Below are positions 7,642-15,965 of a DNA stretch of 64,000 nucleotides, piece by piece. Location of the stretch: NCBI GenBank assembly GCA_002310215.1, contig DBYR01000042.1, positions 1 through 64,000 of the forward strand, read 5' to 3'. This DNA comes from Bacteroidales bacterium UBA1181 (lineage in GTDB: Bacteria; Bacteroidota; Bacteroidia; Bacteroidales; Paludibacteraceae). The notes beneath the pieces are model-generated. The model had not been told where the DNA came from and did no database searches. It saw only the letters and a list, made by a program, of their open reading frames with translations. A program made the position numbers and the translations under genes. The stretch's first letter is position 1. Every line of letters begins with the position of its first letter.

Positions 7642-8430
7642 TTACAAGTAATTTATCGGATTTGTTTTACTTTCTGATATATGGACTGCAAATTTAGGAT
7701 TTATTTTTGAAATAATTTCATAAAAAATCTCTTTTGTGAATTGCTCTGACTCAAAATGTCCTATATCTGCGAGGATGATGTGATCCTCCACGTCGAAAAA
7801 CTGGTGGTATTTGATGTCTGCCGTCAGGTAGATGTCCGCCTGGGCAGCGATGGCTTTGCCGAGAAACTCTGATGCGGAGCCGCCGCACAAGGCCACTCTT
7901 TTCACCTTCGCACCCTCTTTGAGATGAGTGTGTCGTAAGCTTCCCACTTCGAATGTTTCCTTTACTCTTTTGAGAAATGTTAGTGCATCCTCCTCGCAGG
8001 GCAGTGTGCCGATGATTCCCAACCCTATGATTTTGTCGTCATGCTTCTCCTCGTCAAGTGGACGGATATCTGTCAGCCCGATCTTCTCCGCCATCTTTGC
8101 GCTCACGCCTCCTGCGGTCTTGTCCATGCAGGTGTGGCTGGAGTAGATGACGATGTCATGCTTGATCGCCTTGATGATGCAACGCTCGATGTAGTTGTTC
8201 CCGCATATTTTCTTGGGTCCCTTGAAGATGAGCGGGTGGTGGGATATGATGAGGTTGCAACCCTTTTGGATGGCTTCGTCGATGACGGCTTCCGTGACGT
8301 CCAAGGTGATGAGTACGCCTGATACTTCCTGCATAGGGTTGCCCACCTGCATGCCGCAGTTGTCGTAGCTCTCCTGGTAGGCGAGGGGGGCGTATGCCTC
8401 AATGGCTGACGTTATCTCATTGACTTTCAT
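7642..8430 (-). CDS. Nif3-like dinuclear metal centre protein
   Basis: This 262-residue protein has the Nif3/YbgI family metal ligands: HHPLIF near residue 66, SHTCMDK near 98 and the C-terminal IGHFESEQ. The family forms toroidal hexamers with two metal ions per subunit; its physiological substrate is unsettled (GTP cyclohydrolase 1 type 2 homologue is a historical label). The product is the short, single-domain form. Many relatives in this phylum have a PII-like insertion of about 100 residues that is absent here. Its start overlaps the metallophosphoesterase gene by 14 bp, and the zinc-ribbon gene follows after 3 bp. Confidence 0.92.
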   Translation of the reverse strand: MKVNEITSAIEAYAPLAYQESYDNCGMQVGNPMQEVSGVLITLDVTEAVIDEAIQKGCNLIISHHPLIFKGPKKICGNNYIERCIIKAIKHDIVIYSSHTCMDKTAGGVSAKMAEKIGLTDIRPLDEEKHDDKIIGLGIIGTLPCEEDALTFLKRVKETFEVGSLRHTHLKEGAKVKRVALCGGSASEFLGKAIAAQADIYLTADIKYHQFFDVEDHIILADIGHFESEQFTKEIFYEIISKINPKFAVHISESKTNPINYL

Positions 8431-9616
8431 GCTCTTCCTTCTTTTTCTTTAGGGTGATGATGGTGAACCTCGGAGAGATACCCAATCGGGCCGGTATGCC
8501 TACGCAACCCATTCCGCGGGAGACGTAGATATATTTATCATCTTCTTTGTAGAGTCCATCCCAATATTTGATCATGAACATGGCGGGGGATATTCTGAAC
8601 CATTTCGTCTCGATACCGATTTGTCCTCCGTGAGTGTGTCCGCTGAGTGTTAGTGCGATGTCGGTCGTATCCCTGACGCCCCTTGGCCATGTGGTAGGGT
8701 CGTGCGAGAGCAGTATCTTGGTCTTGATCCGTTCTGTCCCTTTGTAAGCCTTCGGGAAGTCTGCCTTGTTTTCCAATCGTTTGGATGTGCCCCAGTTCTC
8801 CACGCCGATGAAGGCGATGGTGTCGTTCCCACGGGTGACGAAGTGGTGGCTGTTCAACAATAGTTTGAATCCGAAGTCCCTGATTTCCTGACGAATGGCG
8901 ATTTCATTCATCGACCGCAGGTCTTCGTTGTCCCAATCATAGTAGGCGCCGTAGTCATGGTTGCCTAAGATAGCCAGCTTGGTGTCGGGACAGTGTAATT
9001 TGTCGAACAGATATTTCCATCCGTTACACTCCGTGGCGAAGTTGTTGACCATGTCACCTGTGAATACGATGATGTCCGGATGTTGTGCCTCCATGGAGTC
9101 GAAGACATACTCTAAACGTTTTTGCGAGTGTCCGAAACTGCCTAAGTGGAAGTCACTTACGTGTAGGATGCGGTAGCCATCGAACGAGTCGGGCAGGTCT
9201 TCTATCTCAATGGTTTCTTCTGTCTTGATGAAATGGAACCGCCCCACGTGTATGGCGTATAGGATAGTGCAGAAGGTGAGTCCCGCCGCGACATATCCTA
9301 AGTACTGTATTTTCCTCCAGCGCTTTTTTGTCAGGAAGAAGGCCAAGTCGAAGGTGCAGAAGACGACCTTGGTGGTATATACCAAGCCGAGAATGCAGAC
9401 GAACATGGTCATCTTGAAGTGTGTCGTCGGTGAGAAGATATGGTTGATGTTGAAGAGTATGCCACACGATGTGATGAGGAAATAGGCGGATATGATCCAG
9501 TGCAGAACGGCAGTGGATTTGTTGACTCTGTTCCTCATGAACCGGCAGTAAAGGTAAATGTCCGGTATGAGCACCATCGTGATGATTAATATGAGTGTGA
9601 TAGGGTATACTTGCAT
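8417..9616 (-). CDS. Membrane-anchored calcineurin-like metallophosphoesterase
   Basis: In this 399-residue protein, residues 1-130 hold four hydrophobic segments. A metallophosphoesterase domain follows with all five canonical blocks: DFHLG, FTGDMVN, GNHDYG, LLSHDP and SGHTHGGQ. The order matches the YkuE/YaeI-like family, membrane proteins that hydrolyse phosphate esters (YkuE of Bacillus and some relatives act on UDP-diacylglucosamine-type lipids). The substrate here is not known. It overlaps the Nif3 gene by 14 bp and follows rlmD by 19 bp. Confidence 0.9.
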   Translation of the reverse strand: MQVYPITLILIITMVLIPDIYLYCRFMRNRVNKSTAVLHWIISAYFLITSCGILFNINHIFSPTTHFKMTMFVCILGLVYTTKVVFCTFDLAFFLTKKRWRKIQYLGYVAAGLTFCTILYAIHVGRFHFIKTEETIEIEDLPDSFDGYRILHVSDFHLGSFGHSQKRLEYVFDSMEAQHPDIIVFTGDMVNNFATECNGWKYLFDKLHCPDTKLAILGNHDYGAYYDWDNEDLRSMNEIAIRQEIRDFGFKLLLNSHHFVTRGNDTIAFIGVENWGTSKRLENKADFPKAYKGTERIKTKILLSHDPTTWPRGVRDTTDIALTLSGHTHGGQIGIETKWFRISPAMFMIKYWDGLYKEDDKYIYVSRGMGCVGIPARLGISPRFTIITLKKKKEEHESQ

Positions 9617-9635
9617 GACTCTGACATCTACTGAT

Positions 9636-11048
9636 TTATTCGGTTCTTAATTCTAGCGCCACCACGTTTTCGACATGGTGGGTGTGAGGGAACATATCCA
9701 CGGGTTGCACCGCTGTCACTTTGTACTTGGCGTCCAATAGGTTGAGGTCCCTTGCCTGGGTGGCTGGGTTGCAGCTGACGTAGACGATCCTTTTAGGCTC
9801 CGCGGCGAGGATGGTCTCCACCACGTCCGGGTGCATGCCGTCGCGCGGCGGGTCTGTGATGATCACGTCCGGGCGACCGTGCTCCGCGATGAAGTCATTG
9901 GTCAGTATCGCCTTCATGTCGCCTGCGAAGAAGAGCGTGTTGTCGATGTTGTTGTTGGCGGCATTGACCTTGGCGTCTTCTATCGCCTCCGGAACATATT
10001 CTATGCCGACCACCTTCTTGGCGTGCTTCGCCACGAAGCAGGCGATGGTGCCTGTGCCGGTGTAGAGGTCGTATACCAGTTCGTCTCCCTTGAGTTGGGC
10101 GAACTCCCTCGCCACTTTGTAGAGCTCGTAGGCTTGTTGGCTGTTGGTCTGGTAGAATGACTTCGGGCCGATCTTGAACTTCAGTCCTTCCATCTCCTCG
10201 TAGATACAGTCGCGACCCTTGTAGACGATGGTCTCCTGGTCTGTGATCGTGTCGTTGCACTTGCCGTTGATCACGTAGATGAGGGAGGTGATTTGAGGGA
10301 ATTGTTCCACCAAATGGTTCAGCAGCCCTTCCCTGAGCTCCTTGTCTTCGTGGTAGAAGACGACGATCAGCATGATCTCACCCGTGCTGGCGGTGCGTAC
10401 GACGATGGTGCGCAGGAAACCCTCCTTGTTCCTCAGATCGAAGAAAGGCAGGTTGTGCGCATGGGCGTATGCCTTGATGCAGTCACGTATCTGGTCGCAC
10501 ACCTCGTCCTGCAGGTGGCACTTGTCGATGTCCAACACCTTGTCAAACATGCCTGGAATGTGGAATCCGAGGGCGTCCATGTTGTCAAACTTCTCGCCGG
10601 CGGCCACTTGTTCGTAGGTGAGCCACTTCTTGTTGGAGAAGGTGAATTCCAGCTTGTTGCGGTAGCGCTGTGTCTTAGCGGAACCTAATATGGGTTTGAG
10701 CGGCGGCAACTCGACCTTGCCTATCCTGGTGAGGTTGTTGAACACCTGGTCTTGCTTCGCCTTCAACTGATCTTCGTAGGGTAGGATCTGCCATTTGCAG
10801 CCTCCGCAAACTCCGTAGTGGGAGCAGAATGCCTCCTCACGCCTGTCGGAGTACTTGTGGATTTTGGTGACGCGACCCTCCATGTAACTATTTTTCTTGC
10901 GGGTCACTTGCAGGTCCACGATGTCACCTGGGACGACAAACTGCGTGAAAACGACCATGTCATTCACCCGCGCGATCGCTTTTCCTTCGTTGGCGACGCC
11001 CGTTATCTCAATGTTTTCCAGCAGAGGAAGCTCCTTTTTCCGTCCCAT
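9636..11048 (-). CDS. rlmD: TrmA/RlmD-family 23S rRNA (uracil-5)-methyltransferase
   Basis: The 470-residue product has a TRAM domain at about 10-70. A Cys cluster characteristic of the RlmD iron-sulfur site follows (CSHYGVCGGC), then the SAM-binding fold (YDLYTGTGTIACF), the TDPPRDG motif and the catalytic nucleophile Cys426 in SCNPAT, with the base Glu460 in HHVE. The enzyme methylates U1939 (or U747 for RlmC) of 23S rRNA, in E. coli numbering. I cannot separate RlmD from RlmCD-type specificity by sequence alone. It is the first gene of a four-gene operon and has its own -7 element at 11083-11090. Confidence 0.92.
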   Translation of the reverse strand: MGRKKELPLLENIEITGVANEGKAIARVNDMVVFTQFVVPGDIVDLQVTRKKNSYMEGRVTKIHKYSDRREEAFCSHYGVCGGCKWQILPYEDQLKAKQDQVFNNLTRIGKVELPPLKPILGSAKTQRYRNKLEFTFSNKKWLTYEQVAAGEKFDNMDALGFHIPGMFDKVLDIDKCHLQDEVCDQIRDCIKAYAHAHNLPFFDLRNKEGFLRTIVVRTASTGEIMLIVVFYHEDKELREGLLNHLVEQFPQITSLIYVINGKCNDTITDQETIVYKGRDCIYEEMEGLKFKIGPKSFYQTNSQQAYELYKVAREFAQLKGDELVYDLYTGTGTIACFVAKHAKKVVGIEYVPEAIEDAKVNAANNNIDNTLFFAGDMKAILTNDFIAEHGRPDVIITDPPRDGMHPDVVETILAAEPKRIVYVSCNPATQARDLNLLDAKYKVTAVQPVDMFPHTHHVENVVALELRTE

Positions 11049-11082
11049 AATGATCTTTTGATTCGTATATTCAATGATTTTG

Positions 11083-11090
11083 CAAAGTTA
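11083..11090 (-). promoter_or_regulatory. -7 element TAACTTTG for the rlmD operon
   Basis: TAACTTTG on the minus strand lies 35 bp upstream of the rlmD start codon. A start near 11076 would give a leader of about 28 nt. The remainder of the 309-bp gap (11049-11357) holds an AT repeat and the terminator of the downstream-facing operon. Confidence 0.6.
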
Positions 11091-11180
11091 CGTATTTTTT
11101 GGGTAAAAACACTTGCCGTTTGCCCATTTTTATTATTGTGCCGAATGATGGTTTTGTTTATTATGTTGAACATTCGGAAA

Positions 11181-11230
11181 CATTTACTATTTACAATTTA
11201 CTATTTAGTCATTTACGATTTGCTATTTAT
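11181..11230. repeat. AT-rich TTTACTATTTA-type intergenic repeat, second copy
   Basis: TTTACTATTTACAATTTACT is followed by related words (TTTAGTCATTTACGATTTGC). It is nearly the same sequence as at 6752-6792, again between gene ends. Confidence 0.6.
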
Positions 11231-11303
11231 GGATGGATCTATGTTTACCTCTGTGTGGGGTGAATGGTGGCCGGATGATCGTCGATGTGTGGGACTATTA
11301 TCT

Positions 11304-11336
11304 AAAAAAAGCCGGATGGGTTTCCCCCTCCGGCTT
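11304..11336 (-). terminator. Terminator of the five-gene envelope operon
   Basis: Arms AGCCGGA (11310-11316) and TCCGGCT (11329-11335) are followed on the minus strand by seven Ts. It lies 22 bp past the stop of the ATPase gene. Confidence 0.85.
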
Positions 11337-11357
11337 GATGGTTGTATGGATATCTTT

Positions 11358-12374
11358 TTATTTACAGATCTCATCCATGTACGCCGTGATGGTCTTCACG
11401 TAGTTGGCGTACTCTTCCGTGTTGAATACCCACTCCCCGCGAGGCTTGGTCTCCTCGCCCGTGTAGTGGATGTCGATCTCCTTGAAGATGCGGCAAGGAT
11501 TGGCCTGCAGGATGAAGACTTTGTTACTGAGGTAGCAAACCTCTTCGATGCTGTGGGAGACGTTGATGATGGTAGGGTCCATCTTCATCTCGTAGAATAT
11601 CTTGAGGATGATGTTCTGTACTTCACGCTTCATCTTGATGTCCAACGCACCCGTCGCCTCGTCGAAGAGGATGATCTGGGACTCGCAGGCGAGGCATCTG
11701 GCGATGGCTACCCTTTGTTGCTGGCCACCACTCAGTTTGGCTGGATACTTGTCCATGTGATCCTCCAGGCCCACCCGTTTCAAGAGGTCTCTGGCCTTCG
11801 CCTCCGCGGTTGCTTTGTCCACGCCCTTGACGAGCATAGGCAACATCACGTTTTGCAGGACGGTGTACCATTCGAAGTTACTGTATGTTTGGAACACCAT
11901 AGGGAAGTTGTGGTTCTCCGACAGTTTCTCGCCGTAGATTTCCACCGTTCCTTCGTTGAACTTGTTGAGACCTGCTATCACCTTGAGCATCTGTGATTTG
12001 CCGCAGCCTGACGCACCCATGATGGAGACGAGCTGTCCCCTGCCGGGAAGGTCAGGTATGGTGAGGTTGAAGTTCTCGAACAAACGGTATTCGTTCTTCT
12101 CTCCTTTGTTGAAGATGTGGGTGATGTTCCTGAGTCGGATGACATCCACCTCACCGTCGCCTCTCGGGCTTTTGCTTTTCTTCGTGCTCTTCGTCTGGCG
12201 AGGCTCTTCCGTTTCGATAGGTTCCTCTTTGGGGTGATTATCCCTCATGAGAGCGTCGATGTTGATATCCGTATTGGTTTCGGTTTCGGTCTGCTCCTCC
12301 CTGATGTCGTTTGTCGGGTTCTCTTCGTCCCTGCTGTGCTTCATTAAGCTGTCAATGTCTATATTTCTGTCCAT
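11358..12374 (-). CDS. ABC transporter ATPase (SsuB/TauB-like) with disordered N-terminal extension
   Basis: I chose the ATG at 12374 (338 residues). An in-frame GTG at 12398 would add eight residues. Residues 1 to about 80 are charged and disordered and hold two copies of a motif, NIDIDSLM and DINIDALM. The ATPase core follows with Walker A GASGCGKS, Q-loop MVFQTYSN, signature LSGGQQQR, Walker B IILFDEATGALD and switch VSHSIEE. The domain is closest in pattern to nitrate/sulfonate/taurine importers. It is the last gene of the operon, 26 bp after the permease. The duplicated motif and a related INMDNII in the first gene of the operon suggest a shared docking site (inference). Confidence 0.9.
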   Translation of the reverse strand: MDRNIDIDSLMKHSRDEENPTNDIREEQTETETNTDINIDALMRDNHPKEEPIETEEPRQTKSTKKSKSPRGDGEVDVIRLRNITHIFNKGEKNEYRLFENFNLTIPDLPGRGQLVSIMGASGCGKSQMLKVIAGLNKFNEGTVEIYGEKLSENHNFPMVFQTYSNFEWYTVLQNVMLPMLVKGVDKATAEAKARDLLKRVGLEDHMDKYPAKLSGGQQQRVAIARCLACESQIILFDEATGALDIKMKREVQNIILKIFYEMKMDPTIINVSHSIEEVCYLSNKVFILQANPCRIFKEIDIHYTGEETKPRGEWVFNTEEYANYVKTITAYMDEICK

Positions 12375-12400
12375 AACGTTATCTGTTTTAGAGCACACCT

Positions 12401-13207
12401 TTAGGCGCGGCGGTGTTTGAAAATAATTGGTTCACACTTCTTGAAGATAAAGTCCTGTATGATGCCTATCGCGATGATGATCAGCAGCAGGGCGTATACG
12501 CAGTCCATGGAGCTCTGGCGTGTCATCGTGGTGATGCAGGCACCGATACCGCCCTCGCGGTTGATGTTCTCCGCTATGGTCACGTAGGTGTATGAGATGG
12601 CCACGAGTCCGCGGATGTCGCTGTAGACGCTGGACATCACGTAAGGGAAGTATACATGGCGGAACATCTGCCAATTGGTCATGCCGATCGTCTTGGCGGT
12701 CTGTAGATAGACGTTATCTTTTGGATTGTTCGGGTTCTGCAGGTCCAGCACCTTCTGCGTCACTACGGGTAGGATGTAGATCAAGATACCCAAGGCGAGG
12801 AAGCTGGCCTTCATGTTGAATCCGAGACCGAAGATGGCCACCATGATACCGCTGACCGCCGGCAATGGCAGGAAGCGGATGGCCTCGAACGGTTTCTGGA
12901 ACATGGAGCGTAGGATAGGGTAGATGCCTATCAGGAAGCCCATCGGGATGGCGATCACCAGGGCGATGACGTAGCCGGCGAGGTTGAGCCCTACGGTGTA
13001 GCCTATGTTGCCGAAGAGGTTGCGTTCCGAAATCAGCTTAGGAATGGCCCGGAGGACATCCAATGGATTAGGAAGGATTTTGGGGGAGATCCATCCCGTG
13101 ATGGTGACGATGTACCAAATGACAAGTAGCACGATTCCTCCCACAATGCCGGTTATCATCGAGTCCTTGGTGGATAGGCTCCCTCCGAATTTAAATAGTT
13201 CTTTCAT
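12401..13207 (-). CDS. ABC transporter permease (SsuC/TauC-like)
   Basis: The protein has 268 residues and about six membrane segments. The cytoplasmic EAA-type loop reads AKTIGMTNWQMFRHVYFPYVMSS (near 170-192), where G and the following hydrophobic pattern contact the ATPase. This is the binding-protein-dependent permease fold of the taurine/sulfonate/nitrate group. Partners are the ATPase immediately downstream and the SBP-OmpA fusion upstream. A strong hairpin with a T-run lies between the SBP stop and this start (13220-13261), so this gene is probably expressed at a lower level than the SBP. Confidence 0.9.
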   Translation of the reverse strand: MKELFKFGGSLSTKDSMITGIVGGIVLLVIWYIVTITGWISPKILPNPLDVLRAIPKLISERNLFGNIGYTVGLNLAGYVIALVIAIPMGFLIGIYPILRSMFQKPFEAIRFLPLPAVSGIMVAIFGLGFNMKASFLALGILIYILPVVTQKVLDLQNPNNPKDNVYLQTAKTIGMTNWQMFRHVYFPYVMSSVYSDIRGLVAISYTYVTIAENINREGGIGACITTMTRQSSMDCVYALLLIIIAIGIIQDFIFKKCEPIIFKHRRA

Positions 13208-13219
13208 CTGTCATTGAAA

Positions 13220-13261
13220 ATAAAAAAGTATAGGCGGACACACTGCCACCTATACTTTTAT
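13220..13261 (-). terminator. Intra-operon hairpin with T-run between SBP-OmpA and permease genes
   Basis: A perfect 11-bp stem (13226-13236 with 13251-13261, arms AAAAGTATAGG / CCTATACTTTT) is followed on the minus strand by TTTTTTATTTT. It is placed 13 bp after the SBP stop and 12 bp before the permease start. It looks like a partial terminator or an RNA 3'-end stabiliser that sets the ratio of binding protein to transporter. Confidence 0.75.
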
Positions 13262-13274
13262 GGTTATTGTAATC

Positions 13275-14840
13275 TTATTGAGCGATCAATTGCAGGTCGG
13301 TCGTACGGTAGCTCTCGTTGGACTCCTTGACACCATCCTCGATGGCGTGTTTAGGACCATTGCCGACCACAACGAACCTGTTACGGTTGATCTTGTACTC
13401 GTTGGTGAGGTAGTCAACCACGGCCTGCGCTCTCTTCTTGGAAAGGGAGACGTTGGAGTTGTAGTTACCCGTGGCGTCCGTGTTACCCTCGATACGGATA
13501 CGAGTGTTGGCGTAGCTCTGCACGATATCCACGAACTCGCGGTCGATTGTGGCGCGCGCCTCGTTGTCGAGGGTGAATCCATTGACAGGGAAGTTGATGG
13601 TCACCTTCTTGTTGGAGAAGGCCTTCACCGTATCCTCTTTCACGGTAGGAGCCGTGAATGTTTTCTCTGCTGTACCCACGGATTTCTTCTGCTCAGGCGT
13701 CAGGGAGTTCTTCTCGTTCACCAGCTCCACGATGTCCGTGTAGGCCGCCTTAGACCAAGGCAGTACGGACTTGCAGAGGCCTAAGCCTGAGTATATGCGT
13801 GACATCTTGGAGTAGATGCGCTCGCCTGTCATGCCTGAATAGTCTGAGTTGAGACCCATCCAGTTGATTTGGTCTTCCATGGATGCGTAGTTGATGGTGG
13901 AGCTGGAGGCGAGGGCGAAGTCCACGTCCGTCTCAAACTCTTTCGCGAATACTTGCGCAGCCTCGTTGAAGGCGGTCTTGTTGTTGGTTACCTCCGCATT
14001 GGCGGCGAGGATGGCCTCTACGATCTTAGCGGCGAGGTCTTTGTTCTTCTCCAACCACTCCTTCTTGGCGATGAGACCGTCAGAGACGAGCATGTTGGAT
14101 TGTGCGGTAGAGGTGAGCAAGTGCGCACCCTTGAATGCGTTGATGCAGTCTACATCATCCGGGCTCCATACTGCGGCGCAATCCACTTGTTTAGCCTTGA
14201 AGGCTTGGGCGGCGTCCACACCGGAGGATACCTTGACTGGGATGATGTCGTCCATTGTCAGACTAGAGGTCTCGAGGGCGTTGATGAGCAAGGTGTGGGA
14301 GGCGGTACCCTCCGCGTATGCTACACGTTTGCCTTTCAAGTCGCTGATTTGGTTGATGGTAGCGTTGGCCACCAAGGCGTCCGCACCGGCGCTGAAGTTC
14401 AGCAACATGAAGTACTTCATGTCGGTCATGGTGCCGCTTGAACTCATCTCCACAGGGAGTGCGTCCAATGTGCAGTATTCGATCTGCGCGTCATCGTTCT
14501 TCAAAGCGGAACGAGCGGCGTCGAAGTCATCCATCACGATAACCTTCAGTTTGACTCCGTACTTCTTGGCGAAGTAGGAGTCGTCCTTTGGCTCCAGTCC
14601 GCCGTTACCCCAAACGATCGGAGCGAAGCCCGTGTAAGGGTTCACCACCAAGGTGGCATCATATTTGTTCTTCTTTGTCAATGAACTCAGAGAAGGAAGA
14701 GATTGCCCTTCTTTGTTCTTGCTGTTCTCCGTGCAACCGCTCATGATGCCGGTGAAGTATAGGATGGCGCATACGATAGCGGTTATGATACCGATGATGG
14801 TAAACCTTCCTAAGAATGTAAGTCTGCTAAAAAAACTCAT
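13275..14840 (-). CDS. Substrate-binding protein fused to an OmpA-like peptidoglycan-binding domain
   Basis: The protein has 521 residues. The N-terminus is a membrane anchor (about 14-32) followed by SGC, which could be a lipobox. Residues of about 55-330 form a type-2 periplasmic binding domain of the NMT1/THI5 and nitrate/taurine kind. A linker leads to an OmpA C-terminal domain (about 415-521) with the peptidoglycan-binding signature GNTDATG...NxxLSxxRA (Asp and Arg that contact diaminopimelate are present). The fusion would hold the binding protein on both membrane and cell wall. NCBI uses the name phosphate ABC transporter substrate-binding/OmpA family for such proteins, but the substrate is not proven. 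The permease and ATPase follow across a strong hairpin. Confidence 0.88.
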   Translation of the reverse strand: MSFFSRLTFLGRFTIIGIITAIVCAILYFTGIMSGCTENSKNKEGQSLPSLSSLTKKNKYDATLVVNPYTGFAPIVWGNGGLEPKDDSYFAKKYGVKLKVIVMDDFDAARSALKNDDAQIEYCTLDALPVEMSSSGTMTDMKYFMLLNFSAGADALVANATINQISDLKGKRVAYAEGTASHTLLINALETSSLTMDDIIPVKVSSGVDAAQAFKAKQVDCAAVWSPDDVDCINAFKGAHLLTSTAQSNMLVSDGLIAKKEWLEKNKDLAAKIVEAILAANAEVTNNKTAFNEAAQVFAKEFETDVDFALASSSTINYASMEDQINWMGLNSDYSGMTGERIYSKMSRIYSGLGLCKSVLPWSKAAYTDIVELVNEKNSLTPEQKKSVGTAEKTFTAPTVKEDTVKAFSNKKVTINFPVNGFTLDNEARATIDREFVDIVQSYANTRIRIEGNTDATGNYNSNVSLSKKRAQAVVDYLTNEYKINRNRFVVVGNGPKHAIEDGVKESNESYRTTDLQLIAQ

Positions 14841-14879
14841 AGTCGTTATTGTTTAAATTATTTCTAGTTTAGTCGTTTG

Positions 14880-15932
14880 TTAACACCATTTGTTTACCTC
14901 AACCTTTTCCTTCTCCTTCACAGTGCCGAAGCTACTGTTGTCGATTTTAGATTCCTCGCTGAAGGAAGAGAACGAATCCTTCTGACCGTACTTCTTGAGG
15001 ATCTCCTCCACACGGTCTTCGTTAACGGCTGATTCGAGGTTGTAGTTCTCGAGCACGCCGTCGGAGTCGTTGATGAAGCCTTCCATCTCAGCCACGCTGG
15101 AGTTGATGGTGTTGGTGATGTGTTCGATGGCCATCTCCTCCTCGAGGCTTTGGGAGTCTCCGCGCATGATGCTGGAGATGGTCTTCAGGGCGCTGCGTTG
15201 CTCCTTGGCCGATTCGTAAGCGTCCTTTGTTCTCTTCAGTTCGAGGGAAGAGCGCTCCACCTTCGCCTCCGCGATGGTTTCGAGGCGTTCCATCACCTCC
15301 TGGTATTTCTTAGAGGTTTCGATACGTTTCTTTTGGCTTTCGATGATGCTGTCCAGTTGGGCGATGTCGTTGCTCAGGTTGCTGATGCTCATCTGGATCT
15401 TCAGCTTCTCGTTGGATGTCAGGTTGCTGGCGCCCGCCAACTGTTCTTTTCTCTTTTTCAGTTTGCGGATGTTATCATCCTGTTGTGATTTGTAGGAGTC
15501 CAGTTTGCTGTTCATGCTGACGAGTATCGTGCGCAGTTTGGTGACGTTCTCGTGCACGGTGTTCAGCTTGTCCTTCATCTTGCGGATGGAGTTTTCCAAG
15601 ATGGAGATAGGGTCTATCTTCACGAACATGCCGACGATCTTACGGTTGATGTGGAGCCAGAAGAGGGAGATCCACTTCCATGTGTTCTTGTTGAACAATA
15701 CCGCCAAGATGCCCACGATGGCCACGATCTCCAGGATGAGGACGAGCGTGTTGGCCGCTGCCGCCACCAGGAACGGAAGCGCTTTCGTGAAGAGGTATCC
15801 CAAGCCTAACACTGCGCCTACCGCTGTGATTTTAGCGAACGTTCCGCCCGGGCGTTTGAACATCTCCTTGAGTGACACAGGAGTGCTGTTCTGATCACCT
15901 GTGTTGTTTGAACCGAATAAATTGCTATCCAT
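14880..15932 (-). CDS. Membrane-anchored coiled-coil protein, PspA/ESCRT-III-like pattern
   Basis: The protein has 350 residues. The N-terminus is polar with the motif SLKEMFKRP at 20-28. Two membrane segments (about 34-56 and 60-80) form a hairpin. A long coiled coil spans about 105-255. Its start, DPISILENSIRKMKDKL, resembles the start of PspA/Vipp1 helices (DP followed by a bilobed amphipathic helix with regular I/L/M spacing), and the charged helical arms that follow keep that pattern. I infer a remote PspA/ESCRT-III relative with an added membrane hairpin. Sequence alone cannot prove it, and an unrelated coiled coil is possible. The C-terminal 60 residues are Ser/Glu/Lys rich. It sits between the cytosolic coiled-coil gene and the SBP-OmpA gene. 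Confidence 0.6.
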   Translation of the reverse strand: MDSNLFGSNNTGDQNSTPVSLKEMFKRPGGTFAKITAVGAVLGLGYLFTKALPFLVAAAANTLVLILEIVAIVGILAVLFNKNTWKWISLFWLHINRKIVGMFVKIDPISILENSIRKMKDKLNTVHENVTKLRTILVSMNSKLDSYKSQQDDNIRKLKKRKEQLAGASNLTSNEKLKIQMSISNLSNDIAQLDSIIESQKKRIETSKKYQEVMERLETIAEAKVERSSLELKRTKDAYESAKEQRSALKTISSIMRGDSQSLEEEMAIEHITNTINSSVAEMEGFINDSDGVLENYNLESAVNEDRVEEILKKYGQKDSFSSFSEESKIDNSSFGTVKEKEKVEVNKWC

Positions 15933-15965
15933 TTTCTATTTTGTAATTATTTGTTATTGTTTCTA

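Noticed and set aside
10818..11996. 392-codon plus-strand frame crossing the end of rlmD, the spacer and the ATPase gene
   Set aside because: It crosses two confident antisense genes, an AT repeat and a terminator; the protein has no coherent fold.
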